Shown here piece after piece: positions 18,276-25,559 of a stretch of DNA of 64,000 nt. Made by a program: the position numbers and the translations under genes. The stretch's first letter is position 1. Each line of letters opens with the position of its first letter. The notes under the pieces are model-generated. The model searched no databases, was not told the origin of the DNA, and worked only from the letters and a program-made list of their open reading frames with translations. This DNA comes from an uncultured Sphingomonas sp. (GTDB taxonomy: Bacteria > Pseudomonadota > Alphaproteobacteria > Sphingomonadales > Sphingomonadaceae), in assembly GCF_946478955.1 (NCBI RefSeq), contig NZ_CAMLDL010000012.1, positions 14,673-78,672 on the forward strand, in the 5' to 3' direction.

Positions 18276-18679
18276 CAGCCGCGCCTCCGCACCAGTCGCT
18301 TGCGTAGTATCCACCCCCCACATAGCAGCAACACTATTGGCGCTGCCCAGAGCGGCCATGTCAGCGGTTCCACTGGCGGCTTATAGCTGACCCATTCGCC
18401 GTATCGATCCACCAGCCAGCGCCGGATGTCCGACGGCTTTTCCCCTGCCGCGATCCGTTCGCGGACCATGGCACGCATCTCGCCCGCCATTTCTGCGTCG
18501 CTGTCGGCGATCGATTGCCCCTGGCAAACGAGACAGCGCAATTCTGTCATCAGCGCCTTGGCCTCGGCCTCCTGGCGTGCGTCGGGCAATTGCTCATTCG
18601 CCCAACGCGACGGGGGTAGGTCGCTGTCGGCCTGCAATGGCGCGGCCAGGAACAGCATCAGGATCGCTAGCCGCTTCAT
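18275..18679 (-). CDS. ccmH: Cytochrome c maturation protein CcmH
   Basis: A 134-aa thioredoxin-like oxidoreductase subunit of the haem lyase, keeping apocytochrome c thiols reduced. A signal peptide (MKRLAILMLFLAAPLQA) precedes the conserved LRCLVCQGQSIADSDAEMA motif with the CLVC redox pair near residue 49. After RRWLVDRYGEWVSYKPP a single C-terminal membrane helix (about 105-125) ends in basic residues. The start overlaps the upstream ccmG stop by 4 nt. Confidence 0.95.
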   Translation of the reverse strand: MKRLAILMLFLAAPLQADSDLPPSRWANEQLPDARQEAEAKALMTELRCLVCQGQSIADSDAEMAGEMRAMVRERIAAGEKPSDIRRWLVDRYGEWVSYKPPVEPLTWPLWAAPIVLLLCGGWILRKRLVRRRG

Positions 18680-19203
18680 TTTGCGGCCTCCAATTCTTTT
18701 AGGATCTCAGGCACCTGATCGGGTTCAATCGGGCCGATATGCTGATAGCGGATCACGCCGCGGCCATCGACGACAAAGCTTTCCGGCACGCCGGACGATC
18801 CGAACGCCAGTTGTACCCGGCTGTCACTATCCATTCCGATCCGTTCAAACGGGTCGCCGTGCCGTGACAGAAAGTCAGATACGTCGCTAGGCTTGTCCCG
18901 GATCGCGATCGCATCGATGTCAACGCCCCGGCGTTTCAACTCGTCGAGCACCGGCGCTTCGGCAATGCAGGGCACGCACCAGCTGGCGAAGAAATTGACC
19001 AGGCGCGGCTTTCCCGTCGCTAGATCATTTGAGCTGAGGCCGGGCTTGGTCGGAACAGCGGCAACCAGCGTGAACTGGGGAACCGGCTGACCCGCCAGTT
19101 TCGACGGATGCGTCTCATCGGGCGGATTGGCAAGGCGCCATCCCGCCGCAAGCGCGAAAAGACCCAGCAGGATCAGGGGGAGGAAGCGCACGAAACGGCT
19201 CAT
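18676..19203 (-). CDS. ccmG: Thiol:disulfide interchange protein CcmG/DsbE
   Basis: Membrane-tethered periplasmic thioredoxin, 175 aa, that passes reducing equivalents to apocytochrome c through CcmH. It has an N-terminal helix (about residues 6-21) and a thioredoxin fold with the active site WCVPC near residue 75, preceded by LVNFFAS, and the cis-proline region SGVPESFVVDGRG. The second in-frame ATG (19203) forms an ATGA overlap with ccmF and is preferred; the first lies two codons earlier. Confidence 0.95.
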   Translation of the reverse strand: MSRFVRFLPLILLGLFALAAGWRLANPPDETHPSKLAGQPVPQFTLVAAVPTKPGLSSNDLATGKPRLVNFFASWCVPCIAEAPVLDELKRRGVDIDAIAIRDKPSDVSDFLSRHGDPFERIGMDSDSRVQLAFGSSGVPESFVVDGRGVIRYQHIGPIEPDQVPEILKELEAAK

Positions 19204-21137
19204 GCCCATGCCATATCCTCCTCATAAAGCTGCGCACGTTTCCGGCGTCGGCGTGACGTCCACCAATGGCCGATGAGGGCCAGCAAACCGCCGATTGCGA
19301 TCAGGGCACCGCCGAGCCAGATCAGCGTGACAAACGGCTTCCACCATAGGCGTAGCTGCCAGCGGTCGGCGCCATCGGGCTCTCCCAGCACGATATAAAG
19401 CTGCCCATTCCAGAATGTCTGGATGGCCGCTTCATTGGTGGTTGTTGGCGGGTCGGAGAAGAAGCGGCTTTGCGCCCTCAAGACGCTCACACCATCCCCA
19501 CGGGACGCTCGCAGCTCCGCCTCCAGCGCCGTCCAGTTTGGGCCTACCGCCGGTCGGACATCGTGAAGCTGAACAGACCAGGGCCCGACGGTGACAGTTT
19601 CACCCAGCTTTGCAGCGTGAAGGCGCTCCACGGTGAAGGCAGAATTGGACGCCGCGCCAATGATCGATACCGCAACGCCCAAATGGGCGATTACCATGCC
19701 CCATGTCGCCAACGGCGTCCGACGCAGGGAACGGCCGACGAGCGGCATAAGGCTGCCAGGAACAAGAGCTGCGCCAATGACCAGTGCCGCCCGTTCAAGT
19801 AGGCCCATATGCGGTGCGAAGGCGATGGTCATGCCCAGCACGACAATGCCGACCAGTAACGCCGGCATGATGCGCGGCAGAATCGGCTGTGCGTCTCGCC
19901 GCCAGCGCAATTGCGGGCCGATAATCATCAACAGCGCCAACATTAGCGCGAGCGGGCTTGCCACCGAATTGAAGTAAGGTGGTCCAACCGACAGTTTCTC
20001 ACCCGTCAGGCCCTCGGCGATCAGCGGATACAAGGTCCCCACGAAAACCACGCCCAGTATAACCGACAGGATCAGGTTGTTGGCAACCAGACCGCCTTCC
20101 CGGCTAACCAGTTCAAAGGGGGCGCCTTCCTGAACATGGGCAACGCGCAGCGCAAACAGCGTCAGCGCCGCACCAATGTAAATAATCAGCAGGGCCAGAA
20201 TGAAAGTGCCGCGCGTGGGATCCACGGCAAAGGCGTGAACCGACGTCAGGATGCCGGACCGAACCAGGAACGTACCAACCATTGACATCGAAAAGGCAAT
20301 CAGTGCCAGCATCATGGTCCACGACCGGAGGCCGCCGCGCGCAGCCAACACATTAACGCTGTGTAGCAACGCCGTTGCCGCCAACCAGGGCATCAGCGAC
20401 GCATTTTCGACCGGATCCCAGAACCACCATCCGCCCCAGCCCAATTCATAATAGGCCCAATAGCTGCCGGCAGTGATCCCAATCGTCAGCAGTACCCAGG
20501 CAATGAGCACCCATGGCCGCATCGCACGCGCAAGCGCCGGGCCGACGGTCCGAGTGATGAGTGCACCCACGGCCAGGCTGAACGCGACCGACAGGCCAAC
20601 ATAACCAAGGTAAAGCGTGGGCGGGTGAAAGGCGAGACCGGGGTCCTGTAGCAGTGGATTAAGGCCGCGCCCATCCATCGGCGCCGGCGTCAATCGGTCA
20701 AAGGGATTGGATGCAAACAGTAGAAACGCAAAGAAACCAAGCGCCAGCGCCGCCTGCGCGCCCATTGTTGCGCTAAGCGTCTTTTCATCGAGACGGCGTT
20801 CCAGCAACGCCACCGCGCCGCCCGAAAGCGACAGGATCGTCACCCACATCAGCATTGAGCCTTCGTGGTTCCCCCACGCGCCCGCGACGCGGTACATCAG
20901 CGGCTTCATGCTATTACTGTTTTCGGCAACGAGCAGAACACTCATATCGCTGCGCACGAAGACGGCGATCAGGCACATGAACGCGCCGACGGTCAGAAGG
21001 GCCTGGGCAATTGCGAGACCGCGAATTGTCCGCAGCGATCGACCCTGATCTCCGCCGAGGCCCATCGCCATTGCCAACTGCAAGGCGGCCAGCGCCGCGG
21101 CCAACCAAAGGGCGGCAAGTCCGGCTTCTGCGATCAC
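19200..21137 (-). CDS. ccmF: Haem lyase subunit CcmF
   Basis: Large polytopic inner-membrane protein (645 aa) that attaches haem from holo-CcmE to apocytochrome c. The WWD domain GWGGWWFWDPVENASLMPW (near residue 230) and conserved histidines in the flanking loops identify it; FHPPTLYLGYVG and AGAWGNHEGSMLMW are further family signatures. About 15 hydrophobic segments are visible. The ATG lies 4 nt into the end of ccmE, keeping the overlapping ATGA pattern of this operon. Confidence 0.96.
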   Translation of the reverse strand: MIAEAGLAALWLAAALAALQLAMAMGLGGDQGRSLRTIRGLAIAQALLTVGAFMCLIAVFVRSDMSVLLVAENSNSMKPLMYRVAGAWGNHEGSMLMWVTILSLSGGAVALLERRLDEKTLSATMGAQAALALGFFAFLLFASNPFDRLTPAPMDGRGLNPLLQDPGLAFHPPTLYLGYVGLSVAFSLAVGALITRTVGPALARAMRPWVLIAWVLLTIGITAGSYWAYYELGWGGWWFWDPVENASLMPWLAATALLHSVNVLAARGGLRSWTMMLALIAFSMSMVGTFLVRSGILTSVHAFAVDPTRGTFILALLIIYIGAALTLFALRVAHVQEGAPFELVSREGGLVANNLILSVILGVVFVGTLYPLIAEGLTGEKLSVGPPYFNSVASPLALMLALLMIIGPQLRWRRDAQPILPRIMPALLVGIVVLGMTIAFAPHMGLLERAALVIGAALVPGSLMPLVGRSLRRTPLATWGMVIAHLGVAVSIIGAASNSAFTVERLHAAKLGETVTVGPWSVQLHDVRPAVGPNWTALEAELRASRGDGVSVLRAQSRFFSDPPTTTNEAAIQTFWNGQLYIVLGEPDGADRWQLRLWWKPFVTLIWLGGALIAIGGLLALIGHWWTSRRRRKRAQLYEEDMAWA

Positions 21138-21583
21138 GGTTTCAGCGTGTCTTTGGCTGCGTGTTCGGCGGCTTGATTACCCATTTGCGGGGGCATGTAA
21201 CGCTCATCATGCTTGGCAAGGATATTGTCTGCTACGAACAGGCCGGTCGGCTGCAATCGCCCTTCTGCCACCACACCGCTTCCTTCCTTGAACAGGTCGG
21301 GCGTAATGCCTTTGAACTGAACCGGCGTGTGATGCGGGCCGTCGCCTACGGTGAAGCGAATTGTGACGCCGTCGGCATCACGCTTGAGCGAACCTGCGTC
21401 GACCATGCCGCCAAGGCGTAGCGCGCGGCCCGTTTCAACCTTGCCGGCCGCTATGTCGCCAGGCGTCACGAAATAGGCAGCCTTGTCCTGCAACCCCCAC
21501 ATGCCAAGCAGGACCGCGCCGATGAGCGCGATCACGGCGGCTGCGACCAAAATCAGGCGTTGGTGCTTGGCCTTCATACTCAT
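21134..21583 (-). CDS. ccmE: Haem chaperone CcmE
   Basis: Periplasmic haem chaperone, 149 aa, with one N-terminal membrane anchor (about residues 8-28). The covalent haem-binding histidine lies in LAKHDERYMPP (near residue 127), with the downstream tyrosine ligand also present. The OB-fold core includes GGMVDAGSLKRDADGVTIRF. The ATG at 21583 is preferred because it overlaps the ccmD stop as ATGA; longer versions would run across the whole of ccmD. Confidence 0.95.
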   Translation of the reverse strand: MSMKAKHQRLILVAAAVIALIGAVLLGMWGLQDKAAYFVTPGDIAAGKVETGRALRLGGMVDAGSLKRDADGVTIRFTVGDGPHHTPVQFKGITPDLFKEGSGVVAEGRLQPTGLFVADNILAKHDERYMPPQMGNQAAEHAAKDTLKP

Positions 21584-21708
21584 CGCCGCTTCGCTGCCTC
21601 GGCCGCGGCCTCCGCTCGGCGCATAGATAGCCAACTCGTGACGACGATGGCGGCGGTTGCAACGGTCGTCAGCCCGTAGGCAGCGATTACGAAAGTCCAT
21701 TGGGTCAT
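21580..21708 (-). CDS. ccmD: Haem exporter small subunit CcmD
   Basis: A 42-aa single-pass membrane protein: MTQWTFVIAAYGLTT begins a helix to about residue 27 and a basic, alanine-rich tail (MRRAEAAAEAAKRR) follows. CcmD retains CcmE at the CcmABC haem-handling complex. The reading frame is embedded in a longer one, but its ATG overlaps the ccmC stop (ATGA) and its stop overlaps the ccmE start (ATGA), which fixes both ends. Confidence 0.92.
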   Translation of the reverse strand: MTQWTFVIAAYGLTTVATAAIVVTSWLSMRRAEAAAEAAKRR

Positions 21709-22424
21709 TCTGCGGCATTCCTGCGAAGGCGTGCTTCCAATTTGGTGCGCGCAAGATCGGTCCGCATCCGCATCAGAACAATCGCGGCAAACAGACAGGT
21801 AAAACCGCCCATCGTCAGCGGTAGCGGCCACAGCAGCTCCGGTGCAATCTGTGAACCGCCGGTTATGCTGATCGACTGCCCCTGATGCAGCGTTCGCCAC
21901 CAAAGAACCGAATAATGGATGATCGGCAAGTTGATGGCGCCAACAATCCCGAACAGCGCCGTCATGCGCCCTTCCCCGCCTCTTTCACGCTCTGCCGACG
22001 CCAGCGCGATATATCCAAGGTAGAGGAACAGCAGGATCAGCATCGAGGTCAGCCGCCCGTCCCACTCCCACCATGTGCCCCAGGTGGGACGCCCCCAAAT
22101 GGAACCGGTGACGAGGCAGATCGCCGTGAAGAGCGCACCGGGAACCGCAGCCGCGCGGCCCGCAACCGCCGCGAGCGGGTGACGCCAGACGAGCTGACTG
22201 ATCGAGGCGACCGCAATCGCACTCCATCCCGCCATTCCGAGCCATGCTGCCGGGACATGGATGTAGAGAATGCGCGCCGTTTCGCCCTGCAGATAGTCCG
22301 GCGGTGTGATGAACAGACCGCCGTAAATTCCAATTGCCGTCAACAGGACGCCAATCGCGAGCAGCCAACCGGTGGTCGGCCGGGCGATTTTCAAAAAGCG
22401 GGCGGGATTGGCATAACCGTGCAT
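21705..22424 (-). CDS. ccmC: Haem transporter subunit CcmC
   Basis: Six-helix inner-membrane protein (239 aa) that loads haem onto CcmE. It carries the WWD-type motif WGTWWEWDGRLTSMLILLFLYLG and HVPAAWLGMAGW with a conserved histidine. The start MHGYANPARFLK matches family N-termini, so the ATG at 22424 is chosen over one five codons upstream. It heads the ccmCDEFGHI operon. The ABC transporter genes ccmA and ccmB, which often precede ccmC, are not here: the next gene upstream is an amino acid dehydrogenase. Confidence 0.95.
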   Translation of the reverse strand: MHGYANPARFLKIARPTTGWLLAIGVLLTAIGIYGGLFITPPDYLQGETARILYIHVPAAWLGMAGWSAIAVASISQLVWRHPLAAVAGRAAAVPGALFTAICLVTGSIWGRPTWGTWWEWDGRLTSMLILLFLYLGYIALASAERERGGEGRMTALFGIVGAINLPIIHYSVLWWRTLHQGQSISITGGSQIAPELLWPLPLTMGGFTCLFAAIVLMRMRTDLARTKLEARLRRNAAE

Positions 22425-22505
22425 GGGCGTTCTTCTCACCAGCCCCTAGCCGAGCCTTGTCCCCGCTTCAATTGATCGTGGACAAAAGGGCAAGGCGCAA
22501 AAGGA

Positions 22506-23555
22506 CTAGCGACGCCCAATCAGTTTTTGAGCCATTGCATCGGCAACTGCCGCCGGGTCCTGCCCGGTCGCGGCGCTTTCGGCCCAAATCTGTTCGAGTC
22601 GACCCGGAATAGCCTCAATTCGCTGACGAACGAGAGCTGGACCGCCATCATTCAGATATTCGGTCGACACGTTGATGATGCCACCTGCGTTAATGACATA
22701 ATCCGGCGCATAGAGAATGCCGCGAGCTTGCAGGCGTTGCCCATCTTCTGGCGTTGCCAGCTGATTGTTCGCGCCGCCGGCGACGATCGGCGTCTTAAGG
22801 GCGGCGATGCTTTCTTCCGTCAGGATTGCGCCGAGCGCGCATGGGCTGACGACGTCGGCTTCCAGTGTCAGAATCTCAACCGGGTCAACAATAGCTGCGC
22901 CGGTTTCGGCCGCCAGCTTTTCGACGCGGCCGAGGTCGACATCGGCAATCGAAAGCCTCGCGCCTTCGCTTGCAGCGAGACGAGCAACGCCGCCAGCGAC
23001 ACTGCCAGCGCCCTGAATAGCGATATGGAGGCCGTCCACGCTGTCTTTGCCCAGCGCCCGCTTTACAGCGGCCTTCAGGCCCAGGAACACACCAAGCGAG
23101 GTATGCGGGCTCGGGTCGCCACCAACTTCACCGCCTTGCGCCGGCAGGCCCGCAACAAAGGGGGTCTGGGTTGAAATGGTGATCATATCCGCCACTGACA
23201 CGCCGACGTCCTCGGCCGTAATATAATTCCCGGCCAGGCCGTTCACCGCCCGACCAAACGCAGCAATCATTTCCGGCGTCTTGGTGCGCGCTTCATCGGC
23301 AAGAATCACGGCCTTGCCACCACCAAGCGGAAGACCCGCCATGGCGTTCTTGTAGCTCATGCCCCGGGACAGGCGCAGCGCGTCAGTCAACGCTTCACTG
23401 TCTTTGGCATAATGCCAGAATCGCGTGCCGCCAGCAGCGGGGCCCAAATGGGTCGAGTGCATCGCAATGATCGCGCGAAGGCCAGTTTTTTCGTCGGTGA
23501 CGAAATGGATTGCTTCGTGCGCGTCGAAATCGGGATAGCCCCAAGGAGTGATCAT
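22506..23555 (-). CDS. Leu/Val/Phe (Glu-family) dehydrogenase
   Basis: NAD-dependent oxidative deaminase of the leucine/phenylalanine/valine branch of the Glu/Leu/Phe/Val dehydrogenase superfamily, 349 aa. Catalytic lysines are seen in MSYKNAMAG and GLPLGGGKAVI (near residues 68 and 80) and the active-site aspartate in the ITAEDVGVS segment. A Rossmann fold (IAIQGAGSVAGGVA) and PCALGAILT, NNQLATPEDG follow. The length fits leucine dehydrogenase. Its exact substrate cannot be fixed. It lies 81 nt upstream of ccmC on the same strand. Confidence 0.88.
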   Translation of the reverse strand: MITPWGYPDFDAHEAIHFVTDEKTGLRAIIAMHSTHLGPAAGGTRFWHYAKDSEALTDALRLSRGMSYKNAMAGLPLGGGKAVILADEARTKTPEMIAAFGRAVNGLAGNYITAEDVGVSVADMITISTQTPFVAGLPAQGGEVGGDPSPHTSLGVFLGLKAAVKRALGKDSVDGLHIAIQGAGSVAGGVARLAASEGARLSIADVDLGRVEKLAAETGAAIVDPVEILTLEADVVSPCALGAILTEESIAALKTPIVAGGANNQLATPEDGQRLQARGILYAPDYVINAGGIINVSTEYLNDGGPALVRQRIEAIPGRLEQIWAESAATGQDPAAVADAMAQKLIGRR

Positions 23556-23589
23556 TGATCGCCTAACTGCCTGTTCGGCCTAGGAAAAA

Positions 23590-23667
23590 TGGGGCGATCG
23601 ACGGGACTTGAACCCGCGACCCCCGGTACCACAAACCGGTGCTCTAACCAACTGAGCTACGATCGCC
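23590..23667 (-). tRNA. tRNA-His (anticodon GTG)
   Basis: A 78-nt tRNA including the extra 5' G(-1) that pairs with C73, the hallmark of tRNA-His, and an encoded CCA. The 8-bp acceptor (GGCGATCG/CGATCGCC), the anticodon loop TTGTGGT, the D arm GCTCAGTTGGTTAGAGC and the T arm GCGGGTTCAAGTCCCGT are all clear. Confidence 0.95.
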
Positions 23668-23750
23668 ACGAATGCACCTTGGATGGTGCGCGGGCGGTCC
23701 TTAAGGTCGTGCGACCAACTTGGCAAGCGATGGAAAGGCTGGATACGCAA

Positions 23751-24182
23751 ATGAGCCATGCGACGTTGGAGAAGTTCGGATACCCCGCAACGCTCATTCG
23801 CGAATATCGGCATTGGGCATTACTCGTGCGCCCCTCACAAGTGACCGCCGCTTCGCTTGTGCTGGTATCGACGTCAGACGCCACCGCTTTCGGGGCATTG
23901 CCAGCTGGCGCCCACGCAGAGCTGCAGGGTGTCACGTCAGATCTTGAAGCGATGCTGACGGCTGCAGTCACCTATGATCGCATCAACTATCTAATGCTCA
24001 TGATGGTGGATCCTCATGTCCATTTTCACGTCATCCCACGTTATAATGGCGAACGAACGATCGTCGGCGTGTCGCGCACCGACCAAAGCTGGCCCGGACC
24101 TCCTGATCTCAGTAACGCGTTGCCACTATCAGATGACCAAATTGCTTTGATGAGGGATGAATTGGTCCGTTTATCTCATTGA
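23751..24182 (+). CDS. HIT-family nucleotide hydrolase/transferase
   Basis: A 143-aa histidine-triad protein; members cleave or transfer nucleotides on phosphoramidate or polyphosphate substrates such as Ap4A. The catalytic triad region is HVHFHVIPRY near residue 92. The start used (MSHATLEKFGYP) has GGAT 6 nt upstream; an ATG seven codons earlier (23730) is possible. The gene starts 84 nt from the divergent tRNA-His. It stops 84 nt before the Crp/Fnr gene, with nested palindromes between them. Confidence 0.85.
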   Translation: MSHATLEKFGYPATLIREYRHWALLVRPSQVTAASLVLVSTSDATAFGALPAGAHAELQGVTSDLEAMLTAAVTYDRINYLMLMMVDPHVHFHVIPRYNGERTIVGVSRTDQSWPGPPDLSNALPLSDDQIALMRDELVRLSH

Positions 24183-24186
24183 ATTA

Positions 24187-24226
24187 GCATAATCTTATGC
24201 AAACCTTTGCGTAAATCTTGCGCAAT
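24187..24226 (+). promoter_or_regulatory. Nested inverted repeats before the Crp/Fnr gene
   Basis: Overlapping palindromes share half-sites. GCATAA-TC-TTATGC (24187-24200) is a perfect 6-2-6 repeat; its right half is also the left half of TTATGCAAA-CC-TTTGCGTAA (24195-24214, one mismatch); TTGCGCAA follows at 24218-24225. The array lies 41-80 nt upstream of the regulator's ATG in an AT-rich gap. Autoregulation by the Crp/Fnr protein or control by another dimeric factor is inferred; the sequence is not the classical TTGAT-N4-ATCAA FNR box. Confidence 0.5.
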
Positions 24227-24266
24227 TAATCAGATCAGCCCATGCCTCCGCCGGGGAGAGAAATAG

Positions 24267-24983
24267 ATGACGAGTCGTCGGGCCCGCTCACCAGCGGATT
24301 CAGAAGTCGCCATGCGAGAGCGCCTGATCGATGCAGGATTTGCTCCGAAACATGCTGATCTGTTGATCGACATGCCGAACCGGCTGGTTCAGGTTGACCC
24401 GAAACGTACATTTCGAGAGCCTGGGGTCGCACGCGACGAGGTTATGTTCGTAAAATCGGGCGTCCTTGCGAAATTCAAGGCGGACAGCAGCGGACGCCGC
24501 CAGATTGTGGCGCTACGCTTTCCGGGTGATGGCATCCTGCCCCGCGACGGCGCTGCCGATTATGGCATACAGGCGATTGTTCGCAGCGAAGTGCTCGTCG
24601 GCAAGGCGTCGGATTTTGACCCGATTGTCGACGCCAATCCCGAAATGGCAAAACTGTTCTGGCGCCTCACCCAGCGCCATAATGCCATTGGCTACGAATG
24701 GTTGGTCAATACGGGGCGCCGCGATTCCACTGCGCGTGTCGCGCATCTGCTATGCGAAACAGCAGTTCGTATTGGCCTGGATGTTGAAAATGAATCGATG
24801 ATAAATCCGTTCACGCAGCAGCAAATCGCCGATATCACCGGTCAAACATCGGTCAATGTGAACCGGGTTTTTGCCGATCTGGAGCGACAGGGACTGATTA
24901 GCCGGAAGGGCAAGGAAATCCATTTCCTCGATTGGCAGGAGCTCCGCCGCATCGCCGGTTTCCAGCCAGCTTATTTGACCTGA
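24267..24983 (+). CDS. Crp/Fnr-family transcriptional regulator
   Basis: A 238-aa regulator with an N-terminal cyclic-nucleotide-binding-like beta barrel (VMFVKSGVLAKFKADSSGRRQIVALRFPGDG) and a C-terminal winged helix-turn-helix (MTQQ-type segment PFTQQQIADITGQTSVNVNRVFADLERQGLI). No N-terminal cysteine cluster for an iron-sulfur centre is seen, so it is not FNR itself. The ATG has GGGGAGAG 6 nt upstream. The recognition helix SVNVNR differs from the E-SxxR of Crp/Fnr, and with it the target site probably differs. A bidirectional terminator follows. Confidence 0.9.
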   Translation: MTSRRARSPADSEVAMRERLIDAGFAPKHADLLIDMPNRLVQVDPKRTFREPGVARDEVMFVKSGVLAKFKADSSGRRQIVALRFPGDGILPRDGAADYGIQAIVRSEVLVGKASDFDPIVDANPEMAKLFWRLTQRHNAIGYEWLVNTGRRDSTARVAHLLCETAVRIGLDVENESMINPFTQQQIADITGQTSVNVNRVFADLERQGLISRKGKEIHFLDWQELRRIAGFQPAYLT

Positions 24984-25008
24984 CTGCCCGCTCGATCCAT
25001 GCCAACGG

Positions 25009-25042
25009 AAAAGGCCGCCCCGATGAAGAGGCGGCCTTTTTT
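25009..25042. terminator. Bidirectional intrinsic terminator
   Basis: An 11-bp perfect stem (25009-25019 with 25030-25040), loop of 10 nt, has an A run on the left and a T run on the right. It can therefore end both the rightward Crp/Fnr transcript and the leftward transcript of tRNA-Val. Confidence 0.85.
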
Positions 25043-25053
25043 CCATCTAAAGA

Positions 25054-25128
25054 TGGTGGGCGCGGCAGGGATTGAACCTGCGACCCCACCCGTGTGAAGG
25101 GTGTGCTCTACCACTGAGCTACGCGCCC
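25054..25128 (-). tRNA. tRNA-Val (anticodon CAC)
   Basis: A 75-nt tRNA with encoded CCA, acceptor GGGCGCG/CGCGCCC, anticodon stem CACCC/GGGTG enclosing TTCACAC (anticodon CAC), canonical D and T arms. A bidirectional terminator lies 12 nt beyond its 3' end. Confidence 0.95.
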
Positions 25129-25199
25129 GCGCTTGGGTCGGGCGGCCATTAGGCCAGCCCTAGGTAGCTGTCCAGCCCCGCCCGAAGCGGACCGCCAAA

Positions 25200-25472
25200 T
25201 TATTGGACAGCGTCTTTGAGTACCTTGCCCGGTCGGAATTTCGGCTGCGAGGTCGCCTTGATCTGCATCGGTTCGCCGGTGCGTGGATTACGCCCCGTCG
25301 ACGCCTTGCGCCGGGTAACTGAAAAATTGCCAAAGCCAACCAGACGAACTTCATCGCCACGCTTTAGCGCGGAGGTAACAACCTCCAACATGGTCTCGAT
25401 CGCACGGCTGGCGTCGTTACGCGAAAGCCCCGCCCGATCCGCGACATGGCTAATGAGCTCCTGCTTGTTCAT
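25200..25472 (-). CDS. hupB: HU-family DNA-binding protein
   Basis: A 90-aa histone-like protein that bends and compacts DNA as a dimer. The sequence has the HU hallmark VGFGNFSVTRRKASTGRNPRTGEPM (beta arm with the RNPRTGE tip containing the intercalating proline) and N-terminal MNKQELISHVADRAGLSR. GGAG precedes the ATG. Immediately upstream on the same strand is lon, 87 nt away; the lon-hupB order is widespread in proteobacteria. Confidence 0.95.
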   Translation of the reverse strand: MNKQELISHVADRAGLSRNDASRAIETMLEVVTSALKRGDEVRLVGFGNFSVTRRKASTGRNPRTGEPMQIKATSQPKFRPGKVLKDAVQ

Positions 25473-25559
25473 GGCTCCTCATCTCCCGGTGGTTGGCCGC
25501 GAGTCCCGCGGCAGCAAGTGCGCACCTTTAAGTCCATTTCGCTAGCGAAAGTCAAAGGA

